From positions 1 through 64,000 of the forward strand of contig CAYYGN010000014.1 in NCBI GenBank assembly GCA_964471595.1: a stretch of 64,000 nt of DNA, read 5' to 3'. This stretch comes from JAGNXB01 sp964471595 (GTDB lineage: Bacteria; Bacteroidota; Bacteroidia; Chitinophagales; Saprospiraceae). Made by a program: the position numbers and the translations under genes. Position 1 is the first letter of the stretch. Every line of letters starts with the position of its first letter. The notes beneath the pieces are model-generated. The model did no database searches. It worked only from the letters and a program-made list of their open reading frames with translations, and had not been told where the DNA came from. Shown here piece by piece: positions 1-7,480 of the stretch.

Positions 1-623
1 ATTGTCGCATCCGTGTAGGTCTCTACCGGATCTGGATCACAGTTGTCTGTCGAGTTCGCGAATCCTGCCCCCGCCGGCGTGAAGTCGGCCGAGCATTCGA
101 TCGTTTTGTCGGTAGGACAACTGACAACCGGCTTTGTTTTATCGCGGATCAGGATCGACTGGTTACATGTCGTACTTGTGTTGCCGCAGCTGTCCGTGGC
201 CTTCCAGGTACGGACGATCGTGTAATTGTCCGGACAGCTTCCCGGGATCGTCGCATCTGTATAAGTCTCTACCGGATTGGGGTCGCAGTTGTCTGTCGAA
301 GTCGCATATCCTGCCCCCGCCGGTGTGAAGTCGGCCGAGCATTCGATCGTCTTGTCCGTCGGGCAGCTCACCACCGGCTTTGTCGTGTCGCGGATCAGGA
401 TCGACTGGTTGCACGTCGTGCTCGTATTGCCGCACCGATCCGTTGCCTTCCAGGTACGGACGATCGTGTAATTGTCCGGGCAGCTTCCCGGGATCGTCGC
501 ATCCGTGTAGGTCTCTACCGGATTGGGGTCGCAGTTGTCCGTTGAAGTAGCACTACCTGCTCCTGCTGGCGTAAAATCTGCCGAGCACTCGATCGTCTTG
601 TCGGAAGGACAATGGACGATTGG
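1..623 (-). repeat. Tandem 246-bp (82-aa) HYR repeats
   Basis: On the minus strand, units begin at 623, 377 and 131, each opening with P-[IV]-V-x-C-P-[ST]-D-K-T-I-E-C. The spacing is exactly 246 bp, which keeps the reading frame. The copy at 377-132 and the partial one at 131-1 are nearly identical in DNA; the 623-378 copy differs a little more. Older diverged HYR units lie upstream, around 630-870 and 1560-2230. The array continues past the left edge, so copy number is unknown. Confidence 0.93.
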
Positions 624-3600
624 AGGTTTGCTGTCTATTACAGTTATCTTTTGACTGCGGGTAAACTTGTTGCCGCAGTCGTCTTCTACCTTCCATGTGC
701 GAGTCAGCGTATACCGGTCCAGACATGATCCATTTGTTTTGACTTCTCCCAAATATGAAACTTGGACAGATTGGTCACAATCATCCGAACCTTTAGGCGA
801 ACCAGGTCCTGGAACATTGTCACATTCTACAGTTTGATCTGCCGGGAATTCACTAAACGTTGGAGGTGTCGTATCCGGGGGAAAGACGATCCGTTGTTCG
901 CATTCATCATATTGCCCGCATTCATCCGTAACGCGCCATTTTCTGAAAATGATTTTTTGATTCCCGATACAACCCGTACCAGCATTGAGTGAATCCCCTT
1001 TCCATTCGACGATAAAGACCGGTTCCTCCCTGCATTCTTTCAAATTAATACCTCCTTTGTAGGTATATGTAGCTGCTTTTACCTGGAAAGTGAGGGAATC
1101 ATACACAACACCGGAGGGCAGAGTGAAGACAAACACTTCGGTCTCCCCTTGATTAAAAGGATCGCCTATCGACTCAAATTTTATGGAATAAAAGGGATTG
1201 TTGGTTGGGTTTTCAACATGGTAATTCCCCAGGTTACCAGAATAGGTGCTGCCGTCAGGGGGGCTCAGGGCAGGTATTCCGGGAAGACTGAATGCTACAT
1301 AGGAGATATCATGATGACAAGCAGATTTTACGCTTATACTGTAAGTTTTTGTGTTTCCATTGTCCACCACATCAATGATACCAACCGTTACACAATCCAC
1401 CACTTTTTTACAATCATCTACATCATCAATACACATGACGGATTTGTACTTCAATCCGGATGAGTCCGGTGGAGGGACAGGTGAATCGCAATCAGCAAGT
1501 GTAATATCAGGTACACATTCGGTGATCATGGGTGGATTACTTCCGTTCACAGTGATCTTTTGGGTTACAGAAGATGAATTACCACATGAATCACGAGCTA
1601 CATAGGTTCGAACAATGATAAAACTTCCTTCACACTGACCAGGCGTCTCTTTTTGACTTACTTCCCAAAGTATTTCACTGCAATTATCAGACACCTGAGG
1701 CCATATACACGGAATTTCTTCATCACAATCAACCACCAAATCGGGCATGGAAGGTGGCAGCACCGGAGCCTTGGTATCCTTGATGGTAATGGTTTGGGTA
1801 TGATGATCGGTATTCCCACAGCTGTCTGTCGCGATCCAGGTTCTTTTCAGAATATAGTTGTCGGGACAGTTGCCTGGTGTCTTGATCTCTGCATAAGTCA
1901 CTTTCGCTCCACAATTGTCTTGAGCCTGGACTGCTGGTGGTACTGGCACCTGATGGCATTCAACCGTCACATCGCCTGGCTTGGGACTCAACACCGGAGG
2001 CTCGGAATCCAATATGATGACTTCCTGGATACAAGACGCCGATTTTCCACTACAGTTTGCCGTCCATGTCCGGGTCAAAGTCCGAGGGCATTTACCCGCA
2101 AAGGAATCCGAATAATTGATCGAGCAGGTCAGATTTTCGCAGTTCACCACCGGATTACCCAAAGAATTGGGAGACAAGGACTCATCACATTGAACTGTTT
2201 TGCAAGGCGGACAGGTCAGGACTGGAATTTCCGGGCTGGGATCCTCAATGCCCGAACCACATCCTCCCAATCCATTGATATCACCTTCACCGGAATACGT
2301 CTTGTTGTTGAGAGTTCCCTGGTAGTGGAACCAGGCGGAGGCCCCGGGCACATCGCAGTTGAAGGCATTGGCCCCCAATCCGATTTGGAAACCATACGTA
2401 TAATTGGAGGGCCGGTGAGAAAGATTCAACGTTCCTGAATAAGAACCAATACCCACCAATTTACTGGTGGAAAGAATTTCATAATATTCCCATTCCTTAT
2501 AATATTCGTTGTTGTTGGGGTTGTTATCTGAACATCCTTTGTAGTTCCTTCCCATGGCACTCCATTGGGGCCATGTTTTGCGATTGGCCAAATTGATAGT
2601 CACATTGAATCCATAGTTGGGATTCACGACACTGACGATCGTTCCGGTAAGTGTGGCTGTACCATTGGCCAATACCGTAAACCGTCCTTCAGACTGCCAT
2701 TTGAAGCGGGGATCGCTCAGATTGGGCAAACCCGGAATCCAGAAGGTCCTGTACTTCCCGTCATTTTCCAGTTTATCCGTGATGATACAAATGGTTTTCT
2801 CGCACTTTTCATTGGAAACATTGGAAACACCTGAAGCGGTAATTACGACAGGACCCACCTTATTAGAAAAGCAACCAGTAGCATCTACAATATAGATGTC
2901 CGAATAAACTCCAGGTGGCAATCCTGTAAGGAGCTTGCCATCCGTTTGGAAGGGTCCTGCCTGCTTCTGGACACCATTTTCCTTGTAATAAACGGTAATC
3001 GGGTACTGTGTGCCACAGGACTCACATACGTCGACATAAAGTTCTCCGGTTGAGGAATAGCAATCGGAATTACTTTCCACGGTTACCGAAATGAGTCCGC
3101 ATTCTATGTCATTACACTCTTTGACCAGGACTTCTTTGGTCACGGATGCATTGCAGCCTCCTTCCGAATATTGAAGAGTCACCGACTTAAGTCCCGTTGT
3201 CCCCCAGGTAACGAAATGCGGCCCTTTACCCGTAGCCGTCTGCGGGTTGGCACCCGGACCAAAATTCCAGGAATAATTCCCGGGCCCTGCATCATCCGCG
3301 AGGAAATAAGCAGGATTATCAACACAAATGTCCGAGGAATAGGTAAAATCAATTTCATTGGAGGTGGTTGAGCAACATGCCAATACCTCAAAATGATCAA
3401 TCAGCCATTCGTTGTCGCCGCTGGTTTTGGGGTCGTAAGCCATGACCTCGATCCTGTACACCTCACCACCAGAATATTCCAGGGCATTGATCCCTTCAAG
3501 GGAATGGATTTCTTGTTTCCAGCCATTGAAGGATGTGGCTATGTCTATTTTCTGGTAGACCTCCGTACCATTCTTCAGAATCCGAAATCCATACTTCTTA

Positions 3601-5648
3601 GGATAACCGTTGATGTTGCCGTCTGCTGATTTGTAAGGCGCATTGTTCCAAAACTGGAGGGTTGTCAGCTTGCCTTGTACACATTCAGGTATGGTGATGG
3701 TAAAATCAAATGCTTTCTGGCCATTATCCGACCAAGAGGACAAATGGTGTTTGGGCAGGCGGATGGCATAACCACTTTGGAAAGGGGTATTGGAAGTGCA
3801 GGACGAACCAATATCCAAAAGCCGCTTCATTTTGGAGGCTTCCAGGCCAGGACAATCTGCCGTGTTGACATACGATGGAGCAAGACCTTTGGAGGGTGCA
3901 AAAGGATTGCTGCCGGAGCATTGATCGAAATCATACTCGATAGCCACAGGACACCCCGTCACACACATTTCAGCCGATCGCACAACCCCTGCAATGACAT
4001 AGGACTGGCCGTTTACCGTTTCGCCATTCATTTTGTGCCGCGTATCTATGGTTATCTGCACATTTGTGGTCGCCGCCGGAACATCCGGTATGGTCAATCT
4101 GATAATGTTCAGACAACAGGAGCCCAAAGAGGGATCTGGACCATAAATGGTCATTTGAGCAATTTTGCCTCCTGCCGTCGCTTTGGCCAGCAGATAACGG
4201 CCATCATCCGTGAGTTCGGAAATGGGCAGCTCGATCTGGATATTCCGGCTGGCAGATCCGGCAGGAATGGAAAAGTCAATGGTCTTGAGATCGTTATAAC
4301 CACTCAATATCGTGTACCGGCCCTGCTCGACAACAGCCGGAACATTCTGTCGGAATGCATAGACAAGAATGGACTGGACGCTGGAGCTTTTAGCCGTCTC
4401 GGTATAACGGACACTGGATGTCCCGGGCATGGATGTTCGGTAAACCCAAACATTCGAACTGCCACCAACAGGTGTTTCCCGATACGCTTTGTGGAAACGG
4501 TTGGACGCATCCACAAAATAGACATAAGGCCCGGGATTTTCCCCTTTGTAAACTACTTCAGCCACAACCTGGTAGACATTGGAAGCATTGGGAATGGTCA
4601 CTGTGGTCGGTACAGAGCTTTTAATCCCTTTTCCGAACAATTCGACCGATTTTCCATCTGCACAATCAAAAGACCAGTCGTAAGGGGTGGCCTCACAATT
4701 GGATTCTGCAGAAATCCCGGTGGCAAGGACCAGCGATTGGCCACAACCGTAGGACGAGTTGCAAGTGGGTGATATGACGCAAATCTCCACTTTGTTGTCC
4801 GTTCCCGGCACTTGTTCAATGACGAATGGCGTAATGTTTAAGGCATCTCCCTGGTTGTAGTTGTTGATGATTATTTCAGCTTGTGTATTGGAAGGCTTTG
4901 CAGTGGCCCGGACTATGGCCACCCTACCGTCATTGGTGATTTCCGAAAGGGGGACCGTCACCAATACCGGACGCGGGTGATCGGCGGTAGCCAGATCCAA
5001 AGTCAGACACTTGGTAGTCTGGTACAACCATGTGTTCACATATGTTCCGCTGGTGGATACATTCCGGTCGGTTTTGCGGAAAATATAAATCTGTATGGAC
5101 TGTGCATTGCATTTGTTGCCAATAGAGGGCACCTCGATGTAAGTGGGGCTGAGGTAATAGGCCCGACGATAGTAAAATCCTCCGCTGGGCGATGTACTCA
5201 CACCTGACACGTTGAAGGATTCCGAATTGCTCTTGATGGTGAGAGAGGAAGGATTAATGGTAGTCCCTTTATAGACCACCTCCACGACCGCGAAGTCGAT
5301 GGTACTTGGATCCGGCAGGTCCATATAAACGGAACTCTGGCATTTAATCCCTTTGCCGATCACTTCGAAATCGTAGGCATTGGAAGGAACATCGCAATTG
5401 TACTTCCAGCTTGCCGGTGGCTGAGTCAACAACTCCACCTCCAGATCACCATTGCGCAATCGCAGGTAATCTTCCGCCTTCAGCAAACCGTTGCCGAGCC
5501 AGACCGAATCGCTCTGCACGTGTATAGGTGCACCTGAAAGGTTTGGAAAAGGGACGGAAGCTGCAGTGAGCAATCCCGTACAGGATACCAGGGCCAAAAG
5601 CCCGATTGGCAAAGCCTTCATCCAAGAAGGCTGAACTGCGTTTCTCAT
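1..5648 (-). CDS. Giant Cys-rich HYR/PKD-repeat surface protein, C-terminus beyond the window
   Basis: The frame stays open for 1882 codons from the ATG at 5648 to the left edge, so the gene is incomplete at its C-terminus. The N-terminus (MRNAVQPSWMKALPIGLLAL...) is a signal peptide; a second ATG at 5621 would give a more compact signal and is equally possible. The first ~600 residues hold two related beta-rich modules. A PKD-like module (FGPGANPQTATGKG) follows near residues 760-850. A Cys-rich module then leads into HYR/Ig-like units with VECD, DNCG and RTWKATD signatures. The last visible units are 82-residue near-perfect tandem copies. The architecture fits a T9SS-exported adhesin or matrix protein, but the sorting domain would lie outside the window. 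Ligand and function cannot be inferred. Confidence 0.85.
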   Translation of the reverse strand, partial: MRNAVQPSWMKALPIGLLALVSCTGLLTAASVPFPNLSGAPIHVQSDSVWLGNGLLKAEDYLRLRNGDLEVELLTQPPASWKYNCDVPSNAYDFEVIGKGIKCQSSVYMDLPDPSTIDFAVVEVVYKGTTINPSSLTIKSNSESFNVSGVSTSPSGGFYYRRAYYLSPTYIEVPSIGNKCNAQSIQIYIFRKTDRNVSTSGTYVNTWLYQTTKCLTLDLATADHPRPVLVTVPLSEITNDGRVAIVRATAKPSNTQAEIIINNYNQGDALNITPFVIEQVPGTDNKVEICVISPTCNSSYGCGQSLVLATGISAESNCEATPYDWSFDCADGKSVELFGKGIKSSVPTTVTIPNASNVYQVVAEVVYKGENPGPYVYFVDASNRFHKAYRETPVGGSSNVWVYRTSMPGTSSVRYTETAKSSSVQSILVYAFRQNVPAVVEQGRYTILSGYNDLKTIDFSIPAGSASRNIQIELPISELTDDGRYLLAKATAGGKIAQMTIYGPDPSLGSCCLNIIRLTIPDVPAATTNVQITIDTRHKMNGETVNGQSYVIAGVVRSAEMCVTGCPVAIEYDFDQCSGSNPFAPSKGLAPSYVNTADCPGLEASKMKRLLDIGSSCTSNTPFQSGYAIRLPKHHLSSWSDNGQKAFDFTITIPECVQGKLTTLQFWNNAPYKSADGNINGYPKKYGFRILKNGTEVYQKIDIATSFNGWKQEIHSLEGINALEYSGGEVYRIEVMAYDPKTSGDNEWLIDHFEVLACCSTTSNEIDFTYSSDICVDNPAYFLADDAGPGNYSWNFGPGANPQTATGKGPHFVTWGTTGLKSVTLQYSEGGCNASVTKEVLVKECNDIECGLISVTVESNSDCYSSTGELYVDVCESCGTQYPITVYYKENGVQKQAGPFQTDGKLLTGLPPGVYSDIYIVDATGCFSNKVGPVVITASGVSNVSNEKCEKTICIITDKLENDGKYRTFWIPGLPNLSDPRFKWQSEGRFTVLANGTATLTGTIVSVVNPNYGFNVTINLANRKTWPQWSAMGRNYKGCSDNNPNNNEYYKEWEYYEILSTSKLVGIGSYSGTLNLSHRPSNYTYGFQIGLGANAFNCDVPGASAWFHYQGTLNNKTYSGEGDINGLGGCGSGIEDPSPEIPVLTCPPCKTVQCDESLSPNSLGNPVVNCENLTCSINYSDSFAGKCPRTLTRTWTANCSGKSASCIQEVIILDSEPPVLSPKPGDVTVECHQVPVPPAVQAQDNCGAKVTYAEIKTPGNCPDNYILKRTWIATDSCGNTDHHTQTITIKDTKAPVLPPSMPDLVVDCDEEIPCIWPQVSDNCSEILWEVSQKETPGQCEGSFIIVRTYVARDSCGNSSSVTQKITVNGSNPPMITECVPDITLADCDSPVPPPDSSGLKYKSVMCIDDVDDCKKVVDCVTVGIIDVVDNGNTKTYSISVKSACHHDISYVAFSLPGIPALSPPDGSTYSGNLGNYHVENPTNNPFYSIKFESIGDPFNQGETEVFVFTLPSGVVYDSLTFQVKAATYTYKGGINLKECREEPVFIVEWKGDSLNAGTGCIGNQKIIFRKWRVTDECGQYDECEQRIVFPPDTTPPTFSEFPADQTVECDNVPGPGSPKGSDDCDQSVQVSYLGEVKTNGSCLDRYTLTRTWKVEDDCGNKFTRSQKITVIDSKPPIVHCPSDKTIECSADFTPAGAGSATSTDNCDPNPVETYTDATIPGSCPDNYTIVRTWKATDRCGNTSTTCNQSILIRDTTKPVVSCPTDKTIECSADFTPAGAGYATSTDNCDPNPVETYTDATIPGSCPDNYTIVRTWKATDSCGNTSTTCNQSILIRDKTKPVVSCPTDKTIECSADFTPAGAGFANSTDNCDPDPVETYTDAT

Positions 5649-5844
5649 AGCGTGCGTCGTAGAACCTTTTAATAATCAACCAGTTACCCCACCTCTCTTC
5701 CCAGAGGCATGGCAACCTTCCGGCCCCCAAGGCACTTCCCCTGCCTTGAGTGACCATCACCGGTGTTTTGGGGACGGGTCGTCAGAATGTCACATAACTC
5801 CTGGACCCGGGCAGATATCCGAAAAATTCAGACTGCCGTTATTC

Positions 5845-5852
5845 CAAAGGTA
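5845..5852 (-). promoter_or_regulatory. Probable -7 box for the giant surface protein
   Basis: TACCTTTG on the minus strand matches the Bacteroidota -7 consensus TAnnTTTG. A TTTTTTG run at 5882-5876 could be the -33 element, although its spacer (23 nt) is longer than the usual ~19. It implies a leader of roughly 190 nt. Confidence 0.45.
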
Positions 5853-5920
5853 AGACACGCAGGTTGCAACTTCTTCAAAAAATCAAGCTGACTCATGGGG
5901 AAATATAAGATAAAATTTAT

Positions 5921-5940
5921 CATAATATCAACATATTATG
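5921..5940. repeat. Perfect AT-rich inverted repeat
   Basis: CATAATAT - CAAC - ATATTATG: an 8-bp perfect stem with a 4-nt loop. It could be a weak terminator for the rnz transcript or a protein-binding palindrome upstream of the surface-protein gene. No T-tract follows directly. Confidence 0.5.
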
Positions 5941-6039
5941 AAAAACAACGAACTATAAATTTAATAAAACATAAATCATGACCCCCCTCCCTATGTGGAT
6001 CACAAGCAAAAAAGAATCGTAAATTTTAAATATGAATAA

Positions 6040-6882
6040 CTATGTGACTACATAGACTTGGCCCTCTTCGGCGCCATTTGTGGCAGGAAATCGCTGCCTC
6101 GCTTCGGCCAATAGAAGGCCGGCGTCCGGATACCGGGCGGAGAAATGTCCGATAAGAAGTTGGCCCACCTCTGCCTGCGCTGCCAGGTTGGCCGCGTCGA
6201 GAGCAGTACTATGGCCGGTTTGTGTCGCTTTGTCCCGGTGCATTTCCCTGAAAGTGGCCTCGTGGTACATCAGGTTGGCTCCCCGGACATGACGGAGGAT
6301 GTTTTCGTCAAAGGCCGTATCCGAACAATAGGCATAACGCAGGATACTTTTGTCATTATCCTGCATATCTGTGACATCGATTCGGGGAAACGCCCTTCGG
6401 TCACCCCCTGATGTCACTTCCGCCTCGATAAGGAAACCGCTACAGGGGATCCGGTGTCGTAGCGGAAAGGAACGGACTGTCACATTTCGGGTAACAACCA
6501 GGCGGTTGGCATCCCCTTCCTGCACTTCATGAAAACGGATCGGAAATCCAGGCCGACAGCGGGTATGCGCGAACAAATGGGTGATCATGTCCTCCAATCC
6601 GGGAGGAGACCAGATATCCAATGGCAGGGTACGTCCCGTTAGATGCCAGGTGGTGAGGAGTGGAGGCAGCCCATAAACATGATCTCCGTGCAGATGGCTG
6701 ATGAATATGTACCGGATTTTACCCCAGGGCAGATGCATGGCTTTCAACCTGAATTGGGTGCCCTCGCCACAATCCACCAACCCGACAAATCCTTCGGCCA
6801 TCACTAATTGCGCGCTGGGATGCCGTCCGTGGGCAGGTACTGCCCCTCCGCATCCGAGGATCGCCACCCGCAGAGCGGACAT
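6040..6882 (-). CDS. rnz: Ribonuclease Z (tRNase Z)
   Basis: This is the metallo-beta-lactamase-fold endonuclease that trims the 3' trailer of tRNA precursors. The 280-residue protein opens with the family's ILGCGGAVPAHGRHPSAQ segment. It carries the zinc motif as SHLHGDHVYGL (HxHxDH), a later CSDTAFDENI segment, and C-terminal metal-ligand histidines in TGHST and IGHFSARY. Length is near the usual ~300. The ATG at 6882 lies one base after the stop of the upstream STAS gene (TAA-C-ATG), so the two are probably co-translated; an upstream extension in this frame would run into the STAS gene. Confidence 0.93.
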   Translation of the reverse strand: MSALRVAILGCGGAVPAHGRHPSAQLVMAEGFVGLVDCGEGTQFRLKAMHLPWGKIRYIFISHLHGDHVYGLPPLLTTWHLTGRTLPLDIWSPPGLEDMITHLFAHTRCRPGFPIRFHEVQEGDANRLVVTRNVTVRSFPLRHRIPCSGFLIEAEVTSGGDRRAFPRIDVTDMQDNDKSILRYAYCSDTAFDENILRHVRGANLMYHEATFREMHRDKATQTGHSTALDAANLAAQAEVGQLLIGHFSARYPDAGLLLAEARQRFPATNGAEEGQVYVVT

Positions 6883-6883
6883 G

Positions 6884-7279
6884 TTATTCGAACTCGATGT
6901 CCGGCTCCTCCGAGGCATTGAGCTCCCGCTCAATCTCTTCCATGAAAACAAAGTCGACCGCCTCATCCAGGGAGGGAATCAAATTGAGCACCGTGTCCAG
7001 ACGAGAAATTTCAAAAAGGCGCTTCACACTGGGTTGCAAGGCCCCTCCGATGATGAATGACTTTCCTTCTGACCATAGACGATTGCCGGTCAGAATGGCG
7101 CTCAGGCCACTGCTGTCCACAAATTTGACCCCGGATAAGTCGAGAATGAGGTTGCGGATCCCTTCATTGCTCAGGATGACCAATTCGGATTTGAGGACCG
7201 GTGCGACAAGCGCATTCAGGTTTTCCTCGTCCAATCGCAGAATGGTGTACTTCTCCTGCTTGTCGACACTGTATTTCAT
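6884..7279 (-). CDS. STAS-domain protein (anti-sigma factor antagonist-like)
   Basis: A 131-residue single STAS domain of the SpoIIAA/RsbV type. The conserved phosphorylatable serine region is present as FVDSSGLSAIL. Such proteins switch partners according to phosphorylation by an anti-sigma kinase or dephosphorylation by a PP2C phosphatase. Neither partner is encoded nearby, so the pathway is unknown. An acidic tail (EEPDIEFE) follows the domain. It is the first gene of a two-gene unit with rnz and is divergent from clpC. Confidence 0.88.
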   Translation of the reverse strand: MKYSVDKQEKYTILRLDEENLNALVAPVLKSELVILSNEGIRNLILDLSGVKFVDSSGLSAILTGNRLWSEGKSFIIGGALQPSVKRLFEISRLDTVLNLIPSLDEAVDFVFMEEIERELNASEEPDIEFE

Positions 7280-7298
7280 AGTCCTGGGGCCTCTGGCA

Positions 7299-7306
7299 CA
7301 AATGTA
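7299..7306 (-). promoter_or_regulatory. -7 box for the STAS-rnz unit
   Basis: TACATTTG on the minus strand, a full match to TAnnTTTG, 20 bases before the STAS ATG. No clear -33 TTG at standard spacing. Confidence 0.5.
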
Positions 7307-7469
7307 GAAAATCTACCATATATGGCCGTGCCTCCCAACCCCTTAACGACACGGTAACGAACCCGTCGTTTTTGCATTTGTTACACCAATAACCCGTTGG
7401 GCCAAACCACTGTGCATCCACATTGGGCAAATTTGAGCCGTAATGTGGCCTCATTGATACAGAATCCTT

Positions 7470-7476
7470 TATTTTG
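7470..7476 (+). promoter_or_regulatory. -7-like box abutting the clpC start
   Basis: TATTTTG (one T short of the consensus) ends four bases before the clpC ATG at 7481. If used, the transcript would start at or next to the ATG and be leaderless. I found no CIRCE-type or CtsR-type inverted repeat around it. Confidence 0.45.
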
Positions 7477-7480
7477 CAAC

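Larger units (their letters stand above)
5649..6039. other. AT-rich intergenic region without a gene
   Basis: Nothing convincing is encoded here. The part nearest 5648 carries the probable promoter of the giant surface protein. From about 5880 to 6035 the sequence is strikingly AT-rich compared with the surrounding GC-rich DNA and contains a perfect palindrome at 5921-5940. It also has to hold the 3' end of the rnz transcript. Confidence 0.6.

Noticed and set aside
1..623. CRISPR array or other non-coding repeat
   Set aside because: The 246-bp units have no spacers, keep frame, and encode Cys-rich HYR domains.
3675..4772. Long open frame (365 codons) on the plus strand
   Set aside because: It is antisense to the giant minus-strand surface protein, has an Arg/Gly/Ile-rich nonsense composition, and no recognisable domain. 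The same holds for plus-strand frames at 1653-2438, 12076-13851 and 22383-23624.
5600..5648. Lipobox (ALVSC) in the giant surface protein
   Set aside because: LVSC fits a lipobox formally, but the hydrophobic stretch continues to LLTAAS, which suits signal peptidase I and T9SS export better. Left undecided and not annotated.
7280..7480. CIRCE or CtsR operator for clpC
   Set aside because: No inverted repeat of either type was found in the divergent gap.
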